A DNA stretch of 64,000 nt, from the NCBI RefSeq assembly GCF_003148565.1, contig NZ_QGGL01000012.1, positions 84,187 to 148,186 of the forward strand. The letters run 5' to 3'. How positions within the stretch are numbered: position 1 is the stretch's first letter; each line of letters opens with the position of its first letter. The DNA is from Tumebacillus permanentifrigoris. GTDB lineage: Bacteria > Bacillota > Bacilli > Tumebacillales > Tumebacillaceae. Below, one piece after another: positions 7,775-17,525 of this stretch. Below the pieces are notes generated by a model. It made no database searches, had not been told where the DNA came from, and worked only from the letters and a program-made list of their open reading frames with translations. A program made the translations under genes and the position numbers.

Positions 7775-9281
7775 ACGGCAAGCTGGCTTTGATTGAATTG
7801 ATGTGGATCTTCAGCCAGATGTTGTCAGGATCGCTGGCTTCGACGCGCAACAAACACTCCAGCGCTTGCCGAGCCCGCCCGTCGAGGCGGTACAGTTCGG
7901 AGAGCACCACCCAGGAACTCTGGTGCTCAGGAAGCATTTCCACGAGGCTTTCCAACAAGCCGACCAACCAACTGAGGCCTTTGGCTTGCACCTCTGGTGG
8001 CGGCGAATCATCGCCCGTCCACTTGTGCACGCCGTCGACGAGCCGTGTGGCGAGGTCGATGCGCTCCTCTGGCTGCTCGTCGAGGGCGCGAATTCCTTCG
8101 AACAGCACCTGCACCCATTCCAGATATCTGGCTTGCTCCTCCAACAGCTCGGCATAGTTCACGTAGACGTTCCAATGCGGATCAAGCGCTCGCATGCCGT
8201 TGACAAACGCTTCCTCCGCCTCACCATGCCGTCCTACCCGTTGCAAAGTGATGCCGAGGTTCGCGTGAAACGCTCCTGAGATCGGTGACAGTTCGACCAA
8301 GCGACGGAAGCAAGCGGCCGACTCCTCATGGCGTTCACACTCCCCGAGCACGACACCGAGTTCGTTCAGCAGCGGAATGTTGTCCGCTTCCAGCGTCAAC
8401 CCGACGCGCAGCAACGCCTCCGCTTCAGCGAAGCGCTGCGACTGACGATAGGCAGCACTCAGGCGATGGTGCGAGTTGAAGGCCTGCGGGGCGAGCGTGA
8501 AGGCCTGCTCCATCACGCGGATCACATCTGCTGGCCGCCCATCGGCGTGGTAGAGATAGCCGAGCGCTTCCCACGCCTTGTGCATCTGCGGACGCTCCTG
8601 CACCAGCCGCTCCAACACATGGATGCCAACAGCCGCTACAGGTGGCGCTTGCAACCCGTAGTCGAGCGCGGTGCCAATCAACTGCTCCGCCCCTTCCTCC
8701 CATGTCGGATCTCGGACGATCGCGGCAAAAAAACCTTCGAACACTTCCTCCGGTGTGACCGCTTCCCCAATCTCAGCGGCGAGCTGTCGGTCTAGCGCCG
8801 CGAGAAATGGTGCCGTCGCTTCCCAGCGTGGCGAGAGATCGTCACAGGTCAGATGCACCCCTTGCGCCGTCGGCAGGACCTCCTCCAACACGTTGGACAG
8901 CAGTTGTGTGAACAGCTCCCGACAGTGTTGCAGCGATCCGATGATCGTGCGTGCCGTTTCCTGACCGCTGACCACCTCCACAAATTGCAACCCGATCTCC
9001 GCGTCCGTCTCCATGACGACCAGATGCCCGCCGATCACATAGTCCGCTTCATACTGCGCCCCGATCTCGCACAATTCCTCTGCCGTTTGCGTCTGCCCAG
9101 AGACGATCAACTGCGGGCCGTCCTCCCCTTCCAAACAGAAGGGGGCAAAAACGGCTTCCACCGCCTCCAGCGCTTCCAGCCGCAAACTCAAGTAGCGCGG
9201 AATCTGCCGCGCATAGGCGCCCATCGGTGGCTCCCCCTCCTGCGGAAGACTCCACGGTACCAACAGCACTCGTTTCCTCAT
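7773..9281 (-). CDS. TPR-repeat protein with TolB-like N-terminal domain
   Basis: This is a 502-residue cytosolic protein. Residues 1-140 form an alpha/beta domain with the pattern ADYVIGGHLVV...QFVEVVSGQ. That pattern resembles the TolB/CsgG-like domains found at the front of TPR proteins. From about residue 200 it is built of tetratricopeptide helices (ALGYLYHADGRPADVI, LNELGVVLGECERHEESAACF, HANLGITLQRVGRHGEAEEAF), at least five units. Such proteins are scaffolds, and the partner is unknown. The start at 9281 has AAAGGAGGG. A longer frame from 9326 has no site. It is divergent from the Fn3 exoprotein gene, with 121 bases between. Confidence 0.78.
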   Translation of the reverse strand: MRKRVLLVPWSLPQEGEPPMGAYARQIPRYLSLRLEALEAVEAVFAPFCLEGEDGPQLIVSGQTQTAEELCEIGAQYEADYVIGGHLVVMETDAEIGLQFVEVVSGQETARTIIGSLQHCRELFTQLLSNVLEEVLPTAQGVHLTCDDLSPRWEATAPFLAALDRQLAAEIGEAVTPEEVFEGFFAAIVRDPTWEEGAEQLIGTALDYGLQAPPVAAVGIHVLERLVQERPQMHKAWEALGYLYHADGRPADVIRVMEQAFTLAPQAFNSHHRLSAAYRQSQRFAEAEALLRVGLTLEADNIPLLNELGVVLGECERHEESAACFRRLVELSPISGAFHANLGITLQRVGRHGEAEEAFVNGMRALDPHWNVYVNYAELLEEQARYLEWVQVLFEGIRALDEQPEERIDLATRLVDGVHKWTGDDSPPPEVQAKGLSWLVGLLESLVEMLPEHQSSWVVLSELYRLDGRARQALECLLRVEASDPDNIWLKIHINSIKASLP

Positions 9282-9402
9282 CAAGATCCCTCCTTTCCAG
9301 AAAAACCCGACCAAAAATCCCAACAAACGACAGGATTCAACCTCGCTCCCGCCGAATTACATAGAAGGTATTTAGAAAATTAATTTCACAAAGGAGGGAA
9401 TC

Positions 9403-12400
9403 GTGTTGGCTCAGCACCGTCGCACATCGCGTCTCGCGATCGCCCTGCTGACCGTCTTCACCCTGCTCATCGCTTTGTTCCCCGCACTTCCGGAACGCGC
9501 CGCAGCGGCCGATTACGTCAGCTTGTCAAAAAGCGATTTCGTGATCGGGTATCCACCAGCCGCCGTCACGCTAACTGGAGGCGATGCGTTTAAGTTCAAA
9601 ACCGATGCGCGCCTCTACCTGTTCGATTCGAACAATCGTGACACGTATGCGGTGCAAGGCGTGAGGGTGGTCGATAGCACACACCTGACGTTCACCTTGA
9701 ATCCAGGGCTCGCGGCTGGACGCTACACGCTGCTCGTTGTCTCGTACTCGCAGACGACCGTCAACCTCAACGTCCTGACCAGCTATGACCCGACGAACGT
9801 CACCGTCACACCCGGTGCGAATGCCGATATCCGCGTCGATTGGAGCGATCCAAGCGCTCTCGATATCAAAGACATTGTCATTCAGTATAGTCTTGCCGAT
9901 CAAAATTCTTACTCGAACCCTGTTCATCTACCGCGCGGGGTAGGAACGACAACGTTCAAAAACTTAGCGAACAAAAAAGCCTACAAGTTCATGATCTATG
10001 CCACCAAGAACGACGGTACCCGCACGACGGGAGCGGTCTTGAACAACGGGGGCTCCGGCTACCTCGCCGTCGACACCACACCGCCGAGCGACCTCACGAA
10101 TTTGGTCGTCTCCGCCGTCCCGAACGGATTCCGCCTGACCTGGAGCGATCCGACCAACGCGGATACACCGCCGGTTTCGGACTTGAACTTGATCACCGTT
10201 CAATATGCCGAGCACAACACCAGCAACTGGTCGGAAGGGTTCGTGGTCGCCAAAGGCATCCAAACGGCCACACTCGCCCCGATGAACATCGCCAAGCGCT
10301 ATGACTTCCGCTTCACGAAGCTCGACGTGAACGGCAACTGGAATTACCAGATCGATACCCACAACGGCTACGGCTACACGTGGGATACTGATGTTCCGGC
10401 TGATGTGACGTCGCTAAACGTTTCTGTCGCCTCCGATACCAGTGCCTACATCACATGGTATGACCCGCAGACGACAGACTTTCACCACGTCAATTTTTAT
10501 CTGAAAAGTCCGATGTCCACCGACTGGGTCCCAGCCGGACATGCCGACAAAGGTCTGCAAAGTTTCCAATTGAACGGTCTCGCACCGGGCATCGACTACC
10601 AGTTGAAAACCACAACGGTCGACCAACTCGGCAATGAAACGTCGGGTGCGACCTTCGGTCCGTTCCGCACTGCTACCATCAACGACTTGACCGATCTCAC
10701 CAACCTTGAGGTCAAGCAAGAGGTCAGCGGCGGTCTGCAGATGACGTGGAAGTCTGACGCGGTCAGCAGCATCGATTTCAACCGCTTCAAGATGTACTAC
10801 GCTCCGATCAACTCGTCCGACCCGAAGGACTTCAAGTTGACCGACCTCTCCAACCGCGGCACCAAGACGGCCAGCCTGCGCGACATGCCGCGCGGTCTCT
10901 ACAAGCTCGACATGCGCCTGCAAGACACCTTCGGACTGATGCAGTCGTTGCAATCCTTCAACAACAGCGGTGCTGGCTACTACGTCTCCGGCACTGGCAA
11001 CAACCTGCCGACAGACGTCGGCAACGTGAAAGTGCTCGCCAACGACGGCAGCAACCTCGAGATCACGTGGGATGCGGCGACGACGAACGGCACGCACGTG
11101 CAGATCTATGTCGCCGAGCGTTCCCAATATCCGTCCTGGCGACTGCTCGGCAAAGTCGACAAGCGCAACCAGCGCTATCTCGCGACTGGGCTCACCTCCA
11201 CGAAGGACTATTTCTTCAAACTCGTCGTCGTGGATGCGAACCGCAGCAACCAGGAATCCACAGGTGTCGTGTACGACAACAGCGGGTACGGCTTCAACGT
11301 CATCGGCGGCGACCGCTATGCCCCGCATGAGGTCACAGGTGCTTCCGCGACCGTCAACCTGAATACGCTGGTCGTCTCCTACACCGAACCGAGCGATACC
11401 GACTTCAATTTCGTCAATCTCTATGTCAAAAAAGTCAACTCCAACGACCCGATCAACCCGGTCGCCGTCACCCGTGGCAACAGCGGTACGACGATCCGCG
11501 ATCTGGTTCCAGGTGCGTCGTACACGTTGCGCATCACCACGGTTGATAACTACGGCAACGAATCGGCCGGGATCGCCTTGAACAACAACGGCAACGGTTA
11601 CCTGATCGGCACTGGCACAGGACAATCGACCAGCGAAGTCCGCAACGCCATCGCAATCCCGAACTCCAACCAACTGACCGTTCGCTTCCAAGAACCGACC
11701 AATGCCGACTATGCCAGCACGACGATCTCGATCAAGAAAACCAGCGAATCTGCCTACTCGCAGGAGCGCACAGTCGGAAAAGGTCTGAACGAAGCCACCT
11801 TCACTGGCTTGGAGCCAAACTCCGCCTACTCGGTGCGTCTGATCACCACGACCACTGCTGGCAAAAAGTCGAGCGGCATCTATCTGGGGACCACTGGCAT
11901 CTCGATGCAACCGATCTCCAATGTCGTCAACCCGCGTGTCACACCGGGCGCAAATCGACTGACCGTCACATGGTCCGATCCGAGCACGACCATTCCGACC
12001 GGGATCGCGGTCGAAGTGATGCCGACCAACAAATCGACGTGGAGCGAGCCGCAGATCGTCCAACCGGGCACTGGCTTCCTCGTGCTCGGCGGCCTCTCCG
12101 GCACGCAAGCCTACAAAGTCCGCATCACCACGCTGCGCAACGAGATCGGCAGCCCAAGCTTCATCCTCGACGCCGGCGCGAACGGCGGCGGGCCAGGCTA
12201 CACCCCGCGCGACGCCTCGGTCGCAGCCTCTCCGTCGCACATGCAACGTGGCACCGCCACCGACACACAATGGATCTCGCTGATCGGGCGCAACACCCGC
12301 TTCGGCTCCTACGGCACCGTCGACGTGACGCTCTACGACAGCAACGGCAACGGCATCGGGGACGCGATCAAGCAGACCGCGATGTACAGCAACAACCGTT

Positions 12401-13098
12401 TCGATGTCCGCCTGTCCCGCAATTTGGCACCGGGCACGTACACGCTGAAGATTCGCTCCAATGAGGATGGCGACCTGACGACGACGGTCACCGTGCAGAC
12501 GAACGCACCGGCGCCAGAAGTCACCTCGCTGAACACGCAATCGGTCAACCTCGGCTACAGCTCATTCCTGATGACGCTGAACGGCGATGGCTTCACAAAC
12601 ACGTCGAAGATTCAGGTCGACAACGGCACCGCGATCACGCCGTCCTCGTATGACAGCAAGTCGCTGACCTTCCAGATGCCTGCTGGTCTCCAACCGGGCG
12701 TACACAAAGTGACAGTGCTGACCAACGGCAGTTCCACCGTTCCGATGCAATTCACCGTCTACCCGTTCAAAAGCCAAGTCGGATTCTTGAATCTGCCAGG
12801 CATGCGCAACGGTGCCTACCACGGGGAATGGAACGTCTCGAACATGGACGCCAACCCGCGCAACGCCAAAGTCATCCTGCTGATTCGCCGCAACGGCCAG
12901 TTTGTCGAGGAACAGGAGACGACCCTCTCCTTCACCGGCAATGAGACCAAGAAAATCAAAGTCGATTTCGGCGGTGCCAACACCTCCTACGCGATCGGCC
13001 CAACACAATCGATCTCTGTGCAAGCGTTCATCGTCGACGCCAACACGTTGACCCCGCTCGCCGACCCGGCGGTCTACAGCACCGACCTCAACCTGTAA
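9403..13098 (+). CDS. Large secreted protein with Fn3-like and TIG-like repeats
   Basis: This is a 1231-residue exoprotein. A Sec signal peptide (TSRLAIALLTVFTLLIALF, likely cleaved after the Ala cluster near residue 35) is followed by a small beta domain. About eight fibronectin-III-like modules of about 100-105 residues follow. Several end in a repeated N-x-G-x-G-Y/F motif (near 10041, 10360, 10960, 11275, 11580 and 12187). Residues about 960-1150 hold two IPT/TIG or Ig-like domains, followed by a C-terminal beta domain. There is no LPXTG or SLH anchor; the SLH protein 16 bases downstream may supply attachment. The start is GTG behind AAAGGAGGG. It is probably a cell-surface or adhesion protein. 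Enzymatic motifs are absent. Confidence 0.85.
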   Translation: MLAQHRRTSRLAIALLTVFTLLIALFPALPERAAAADYVSLSKSDFVIGYPPAAVTLTGGDAFKFKTDARLYLFDSNNRDTYAVQGVRVVDSTHLTFTLNPGLAAGRYTLLVVSYSQTTVNLNVLTSYDPTNVTVTPGANADIRVDWSDPSALDIKDIVIQYSLADQNSYSNPVHLPRGVGTTTFKNLANKKAYKFMIYATKNDGTRTTGAVLNNGGSGYLAVDTTPPSDLTNLVVSAVPNGFRLTWSDPTNADTPPVSDLNLITVQYAEHNTSNWSEGFVVAKGIQTATLAPMNIAKRYDFRFTKLDVNGNWNYQIDTHNGYGYTWDTDVPADVTSLNVSVASDTSAYITWYDPQTTDFHHVNFYLKSPMSTDWVPAGHADKGLQSFQLNGLAPGIDYQLKTTTVDQLGNETSGATFGPFRTATINDLTDLTNLEVKQEVSGGLQMTWKSDAVSSIDFNRFKMYYAPINSSDPKDFKLTDLSNRGTKTASLRDMPRGLYKLDMRLQDTFGLMQSLQSFNNSGAGYYVSGTGNNLPTDVGNVKVLANDGSNLEITWDAATTNGTHVQIYVAERSQYPSWRLLGKVDKRNQRYLATGLTSTKDYFFKLVVVDANRSNQESTGVVYDNSGYGFNVIGGDRYAPHEVTGASATVNLNTLVVSYTEPSDTDFNFVNLYVKKVNSNDPINPVAVTRGNSGTTIRDLVPGASYTLRITTVDNYGNESAGIALNNNGNGYLIGTGTGQSTSEVRNAIAIPNSNQLTVRFQEPTNADYASTTISIKKTSESAYSQERTVGKGLNEATFTGLEPNSAYSVRLITTTTAGKKSSGIYLGTTGISMQPISNVVNPRVTPGANRLTVTWSDPSTTIPTGIAVEVMPTNKSTWSEPQIVQPGTGFLVLGGLSGTQAYKVRITTLRNEIGSPSFILDAGANGGGPGYTPRDASVAASPSHMQRGTATDTQWISLIGRNTRFGSYGTVDVTLYDSNGNGIGDAIKQTAMYSNNRFDVRLSRNLAPGTYTLKIRSNEDGDLTTTVTVQTNAPAPEVTSLNTQSVNLGYSSFLMTLNGDGFTNTSKIQVDNGTAITPSSYDSKSLTFQMPAGLQPGVHKVTVLTNGSSTVPMQFTVYPFKSQVGFLNLPGMRNGAYHGEWNVSNMDANPRNAKVILLIRRNGQFVEEQETTLSFTGNETKKIKVDFGGANTSYAIGPTQSISVQAFIVDANTLTPLADPAVYSTDLNL

Positions 13099-13114
13099 GC
13101 AAGGAGGACTCGCG

Positions 13115-14797
13115 ATGAACTTGAAACGGATCGCTCTCACCGGATGCCTGACCGCGGGACTCCTGCTCTCCGGCATCCCCTGGAGCACCGCCGCCCACGC
13201 GGACACCACCCTCGGCCTCGTCAAAAAAGGCTCGGGGGTGACCGCGACCGGCTACTACACGCAAAACGGTCTGCCGCTTGGCGGCACGCCCGTTTTTCTC
13301 ACCGTCACAGACAACACGGGGCACATCTACCATGCCGACCAACTCACCACCGACAAGGACGGTCGCTACCAGTTCCTCTGGACGATGCCCACGAACGCCC
13401 CAGACGGCACCTACCTCGCCGAAGTCCACATCCAAGGCGACGTGGAAAAAAGACCGTTCACCTATTCCTCTGGCCTCAACCACGGCGGCGCCATCCTGCC
13501 CGTCGAGGATGGCCCGTACCGCTTCACTGGCGAATTGAACAACGGTGCCAAGCAAGCGGTTGTCTATGACAGCACCACCGGCCTCTCCTACAGCACCGCG
13601 TCCAGCTACCTCGAAGGTGCATCTGTCAATGCCAGCGTCGATCAATGGAAGGCGAGCAACCAGATCACTTCCGCGACGGCGGGCACTACCTATTTGACGA
13701 TCTCCGTCCCGACCGACACGCTGGTCAACACCGTCACCGTGCCGGGGAGCGTGATCCGCCAGATGGCGACGAGCTTCGGGAACAGCGCCCACCTGCTCGT
13801 GGCGACCAAGGTCGGTGCGTTTGACCTCCCGCTCGATGCTGTACACAGTTCCCTGCTCGACAACGTGAAGTCGAAAAGCGACGGTGCGCTGATCATCTCG
13901 ATCAAGCGCGTCGCCTCCGACATCTCCAACGCGCTCTCCAAGGAGTATCAAGCACTAGGAACCGGGCCGCTACCCTCGCTCTTGCCGGTCGAATTCGGCT
14001 TGAGCGCTTTCTACAACGGTCAAAAAGTGCCAGTCACCGATTTCAACGACCGTTTCGTGCGTTGCTCGATCGATCTGACGGGCACGACGTTGACCGATGG
14101 TGCTGTGCAGAGCGCACAGTTCAAACAGCCGCAGACCGGTCGCCTCGTCCCGACGCCGTCGATGCTGTTCCGCGATGCGGTTGGTCACGGCAAGATCGTC
14201 GTCACCCGCACCGGCACCGGGCTCTACGTGCCGGTGGAAAACCGCAAGCAATTTGACGACACCGGGTGGACCTCGATGGAGGACAAGATCCACTTCCTCG
14301 CCGCCAAAGCGGTTGTCAGCGGCAAGACTCCGAGCAAGTTTGACCCGTTCGGGCCGATTACCCGCGCGGAGTTCTCGACGCTGATGGTTCGAGCGCTCGG
14401 CCTCTCTGACAAGCAAGGCAGCTCGCGATTCTACGATGTCCCGAACGGCTCGTGGTTCACCGACTACGTCAACATCGGATCGAGCCTCGGCTTGATCGCA
14501 GGGTATTCGCCGAGCCAGTTCGCTCCCGATGATTCGATCACTCGCGAACAGATGGCCGCCTTGCTCGCTCGCAGCCTGACCTACGTGCAAACACGCCCAT
14601 ACGTCGACACCACCCGCGTGCTCGGACAGATCTCCGATGCCAGCGAGATATCCGGCTGGGCGCGTGAGGACGTCGCTCTGGCGATCCAGACGGGCATCCT
14701 GCCAAACTCGGGTCGCCTCGAAGCCCAACGTCCAGCGTCGCGCGCGGAGAGCGTGGACATGCTGTACAACCTGCTCAGCTACCTGAAATTCCTCTAA
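13115..14797 (+). CDS. S-layer homology (SLH) domain surface protein
   Basis: This 560-residue secreted protein has a signal peptide ending AAHAD near residue 30. An Ig-like or carboxypeptidase-regulatory-like domain (about 35-120; DKDGRYQFLWTMP) and a central beta-rich region follow. Three C-terminal SLH modules start at about residue 385 (PITRAEFSTLMVRALGL, SITREQMAALLARS, PASRAESVDMLYNLL). SLH modules bind pyruvylated secondary cell-wall polymer. It follows the Fn3 protein after 16 bases with GGAGG spacing, so the two are one operon and may form one surface complex. A terminator at 14813-14851 ends the unit. Confidence 0.9.
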   Translation: MNLKRIALTGCLTAGLLLSGIPWSTAAHADTTLGLVKKGSGVTATGYYTQNGLPLGGTPVFLTVTDNTGHIYHADQLTTDKDGRYQFLWTMPTNAPDGTYLAEVHIQGDVEKRPFTYSSGLNHGGAILPVEDGPYRFTGELNNGAKQAVVYDSTTGLSYSTASSYLEGASVNASVDQWKASNQITSATAGTTYLTISVPTDTLVNTVTVPGSVIRQMATSFGNSAHLLVATKVGAFDLPLDAVHSSLLDNVKSKSDGALIISIKRVASDISNALSKEYQALGTGPLPSLLPVEFGLSAFYNGQKVPVTDFNDRFVRCSIDLTGTTLTDGAVQSAQFKQPQTGRLVPTPSMLFRDAVGHGKIVVTRTGTGLYVPVENRKQFDDTGWTSMEDKIHFLAAKAVVSGKTPSKFDPFGPITRAEFSTLMVRALGLSDKQGSSRFYDVPNGSWFTDYVNIGSSLGLIAGYSPSQFAPDDSITREQMAALLARSLTYVQTRPYVDTTRVLGQISDASEISGWAREDVALAIQTGILPNSGRLEAQRPASRAESVDMLYNLLSYLKFL

Positions 14798-14812
14798 AGC
14801 AACACACAACGC

Positions 14813-14851
14813 AAAAAAGGTACCCTTCGCTCAGCGATTGGGTACCTTTTT
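14813..14851. terminator. Bidirectional terminator after the Fn3/SLH operon
   Basis: GGTACCC/GGGTACC stem with A-run and T-run on the two sides. It can also end the minus-strand transcript that starts near 15088. Confidence 0.85.
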
Positions 14852-15124
14852 CACTCTCGTAATCGTATCATAGACCTGTAGCCACAGATCCGTCCGACCC
14901 AGCAGGTTTCGACTCGTCTCTCACGCTCCCTCTGTTTGCAGGCTAGAAGGTGATGCGATTGATCTCTGCTCTGCGCTCCTCTCTCTCGGTGATCAACTGA
15001 CAGTCACTAAGAACGCTACAATCGGACATATTCGGTGGTTTCTGCCTCCCCTCTCCCCACCATTCGGTTTGAACCGGGGGGATTTCTTGTGTTTATTATA
15101 GCGCAAACATTCAGACTATTTAAA
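14852..15124 (-). ncRNA. Orphan minus-strand transcription unit, possible small RNA or peptide
   Basis: A TTTAAA (15119-15124) to TATAAT (15095-15100) pair with an 18-base spacer predicts a minus-strand transcript. It would run to the bidirectional terminator at 14813-14851, about 275 bases. The 5' part can fold: a run of six C and a GGTTCAAACC hairpin, then GGGGAGAGGGGAGG. The only frame of note is 28 codons (ATG 15029 to TAG 14943; MSDCSVLSDCQLITERE...). It starts 15 bases after the GGGGAGG, which is too far for efficient initiation. I do not recognise an RNA family or a toxin. Confidence 0.35.
15095..15124 (-). promoter_or_regulatory. Promoter-like pair of the orphan transcript
   Basis: On the minus strand, TTTAAA and a perfect TATAAT are separated by 18 bases. 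No conserved gene lies downstream. Confidence 0.55.
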
Positions 15125-15218
15125 CGACGAAAAAATGGCTGGATTCGCCATTCGTTGCCCTCTACACCATTTATCTCCCGCTGACGACAATTCGCATAGA
15201 AAATCTTCACAATACGAT

Positions 15219-15258
15219 AAAAGCCAGGCTGCGCGGGTACGCGCAACCTGGCCTTTTT
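15219..15258 (-). terminator. Terminator of the peptide-binding lipoprotein gene
   Basis: Long stem CCAGG-TGCGCG/CGCGCA-CCTGG starting just beyond the stop codon, with T-runs on both strands. Confidence 0.85.
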
Positions 15259-15262
15259 CCAC

Positions 15263-16888
15263 TTACTTGCCGTCGATGTAGGTGTGCTTGAGCTCGTAAT
15301 CAACGCCGAACGGGAAGGAGATGAGGTCCTTGACGTAGGGCTTGGTCGCGAACGCTTTGCCACGGAAGAACACCGGGCCTACCGCCATGTCCTTCATGAG
15401 CAGTTTCTCTGCTTCGACGAGCAGTTGTGCGCGCTGCTTGGTGTCGGAAGAGATCTTCGCCGCGGAGATCAACTTGTCGTATTCGAGGTTGCTGTAGTTG
15501 ACTTTGTTGAACTCGTTTTTGCTGACGAACATGTCGAGGAAGGTCATCGGGTCGTTGTAGTCCGCACCCCACAGCGTTATCGAGATCGCGTAGTCCATCT
15601 TGCGTTCCTTTTCAAGACGCAGTTTGAAGGGGACGTTTTCGATCGCAACATCGACGCCGAGCTTGGTACGCCATTGTTCCTTGAGGAACTCCGCCGCTTT
15701 TTTCGCGAGATCGGTGTCGTCGACGAGCAGTTTCAGCTTTAAGTCAGCAGCTTGCATGCCCACTTCCTGGAGACCTTCGTCGAGCTGTGACTTGGCTTCT
15801 GCGTCGGTGTGCTTGGTCAGGGTATCGCCTGCCAGCTTGCGGAATTGGCCGCCGTTGGAGTCGGAGGTTCCGTCCGGTACGAAGCCGGTCGCCGCCTTGG
15901 TGCCATTGTGGTAGATGATGTCCGCGTACATGTCTTTGTCAACCGCATAGGTGAGCGCTGTGCGGATCTTGCTGTTTTCTAATCCTTTGACTTCTGGGTT
16001 GAAGATCAGGTAGCCGTTGGTCAGTTCAGACTCGACGGAGTATTCATCCGTTTTGTCCTTGTATTGGTCGACGAGGTCGCGCACGAGGCCGAAGCGGTCG
16101 ATCTCCCCTGCTTCGTACATGTTCGCCATCGCGCTGGAATCCTTGACGACGTTGAACGTGACTTTCTGGAGCTTGACGGTTGCAGCATCCCAATAGTCCG
16201 CGTTTTTCTCGATGTTGACAGAGGTATCATGCTGCCAGTCGGTCAGCTTGAACGGGCCGTTGGACAGCGATGTTTCCACAGAGGTTCCGAAGTCTTTGCC
16301 CTTGGACTCGACAAATTTCTGGTCGAGCGGGAAGAACGTCGGGAACGCCATCTGGTTCAGGAAGTACGGGGTCGGGTTGTTCAGGGTGACTTCAATGGTC
16401 TTGTCGTTCAACGCCTTGATGCCGACTTCGGAGTCCGCGCCTTGGCCCGCACTGAATTCCTTGGCGCCTTTGACCGTTTGCAGCAGGAACGCATATTGCG
16501 AAGCTGTTTTCGGGTCCAGCGTGCGCTTCCAGGAGTACACGAAGTCTTGGGCGGTGACCGCATCACCGTTGCTCCACTTCGCGTCGCGCAGGTGGAAGGT
16601 GTAGGTCTTGCCGTCTTGGGAAATCTCCCAGTCGGTCGCGATGCCCGGCACTGCTTTGCCGTCCTTGTCGAGGCGCACGAGGCCTTCCATCGTGTTGGAC
16701 AGGATATTAAAGGAATACTGGTCGGTCGCTTTTGCCACGTCTGCGGACGGCAGGTCATCCCCCATCGTCAGGTGCAGTTCTTGTGCGCTGTTGTCAGCGC
16801 TGCCAGCTGCGGAATCGCTGCCACAACCGGTCAGGATCGTGCCCATCATCACAGCGGCCATCGCTGTGCCAAACCACTTTTTGTTCAT
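15263..16888 (-). CDS. Oligopeptide ABC transporter substrate-binding lipoprotein (OppA/DppE-like)
   Basis: This is a 541-residue solute-binding protein of family 5. It captures peptides outside the membrane for an ABC importer. A lipoprotein signal peptide (VMMGTILTGCGS) has Cys22 as the acylation site. The family stretch TYTFHLRDAKWSNGD and the two-lobe length are intact. No permease or ATPase gene adjoins it, so it probably works with an Opp/Dpp system encoded elsewhere. The ATG follows AGGAGGAG, and a clear promoter lies at 16926-16954. Confidence 0.93.
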   Translation of the reverse strand: MNKKWFGTAMAAVMMGTILTGCGSDSAAGSADNSAQELHLTMGDDLPSADVAKATDQYSFNILSNTMEGLVRLDKDGKAVPGIATDWEISQDGKTYTFHLRDAKWSNGDAVTAQDFVYSWKRTLDPKTASQYAFLLQTVKGAKEFSAGQGADSEVGIKALNDKTIEVTLNNPTPYFLNQMAFPTFFPLDQKFVESKGKDFGTSVETSLSNGPFKLTDWQHDTSVNIEKNADYWDAATVKLQKVTFNVVKDSSAMANMYEAGEIDRFGLVRDLVDQYKDKTDEYSVESELTNGYLIFNPEVKGLENSKIRTALTYAVDKDMYADIIYHNGTKAATGFVPDGTSDSNGGQFRKLAGDTLTKHTDAEAKSQLDEGLQEVGMQAADLKLKLLVDDTDLAKKAAEFLKEQWRTKLGVDVAIENVPFKLRLEKERKMDYAISITLWGADYNDPMTFLDMFVSKNEFNKVNYSNLEYDKLISAAKISSDTKQRAQLLVEAEKLLMKDMAVGPVFFRGKAFATKPYVKDLISFPFGVDYELKHTYIDGK

Positions 16889-16925
16889 CCAGCAACTCTC
16901 CTCCTACGAATCTCTTGTGCATCAA

Positions 16926-16954
16926 ATGATAGAGGAGTGCCTTTCGTTAGTCAA
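16926..16954 (-). promoter_or_regulatory. Promoter of the peptide-binding protein gene
   Basis: On the minus strand, TTGACT and TATCAT are separated by 17 bases. It lies about 38 bases upstream of the start codon. Confidence 0.7.
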
Positions 16955-17066
16955 CATATATACTAATTATCCAAACCTTGTGAACAATAGCAAAAGACCC
17001 GCTTGCGGATCTCTTCAAACAACTTCCCGAACTCTGCCACCACACGTTCGACGGGTCATACGGCCA

Positions 17067-17100
17067 TAAAAAAGAGCCAGCGCGGAGGCTGGCTCTTTTT
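17067..17100 (-). terminator. Terminator of queF
   Basis: AGAGCCAGC/GCTGGCTCT stem, 6-base loop, with A-run and T-run flanks. Confidence 0.88.
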
Positions 17101-17110
17101 CCAATCGGGA

Positions 17111-17485
17111 TTAGCCGCGGGTTTTGCGGAATTCCGGGTTGTGCTCGGCTCTGACTTTGGTGTAGATGCCGCCGCGCACGTTGAAGTCGCCTTCGACTTC
17201 CATCCAGCGCGGATCCAGTGCTTCGATGAGATCATTGAGGATCATGTTGGTGACATCCTCGTGGAAGTGGCCTTCCTCACGGAACGTCCAGAGGTACAGT
17301 TTCAGGGACTTCAGCTCGATGAGTTTCGGCCCTGGGACGTAACGCACGATGATGGTGGCGAAATCCGGTTGGCCGGTTACCGGGCAGAGCGCGGTGAATT
17401 CCGGGCAACGAATTTCGACTTCGTAGTCACGGTCCGGGTGCGGATTCGGGACAGGATGAAGTTCTTTGGATGGTTTCGTCGTCAT
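17111..17485 (-). CDS. queF: NADPH-dependent 7-cyano-7-deazaguanine reductase
   Basis: QueF reduces preQ0 to preQ1 in queuosine tRNA modification. This is the short, unimodular (type I) form of 124 residues. It has the catalytic Cys34 in [15 protein letters not shown] and Asp41 next to it, and the [14 protein letters not shown] and FHEDVTN motifs that bind NADPH and nucleobase. ATG 17485 follows TGGAGGT. A longer in-frame start at 17527 is not supported. The other preQ0 genes (queC, queD, queE) are not in the window, and no preQ1 riboswitch is evident in the 40-base leader. Confidence 0.95.
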   Translation of the reverse strand: MTTKPSKELHPVPNPHPDRDYEVEIRCPEFTALCPVTGQPDFATIIVRYVPGPKLIELKSLKLYLWTFREEGHFHEDVTNMILNDLIEALDPRWMEVEGDFNVRGGIYTKVRAEHNPEFRKTRG

Positions 17486-17525
17486 ATGTAGGGACCTCCA
17501 AACGCGGTGTAAAAGTCTAAATTCC

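Noticed and set aside
10414..12540. 708-codon open frame on the minus strand opposite the Fn3 exoprotein
   Set aside because: Arg/Asp/Val-biased shadow of a GC-rich gene. No ribosome binding site or recognisable domains, while the plus-strand gene has a signal peptide and Fn3 motifs.
14943..15029. 28-codon frame in the orphan transcript as a definite peptide gene
   Set aside because: The ribosome binding site is 15 bases away and no toxin-like hydrophobic pattern is seen. Kept only as a possibility within the transcript feature.
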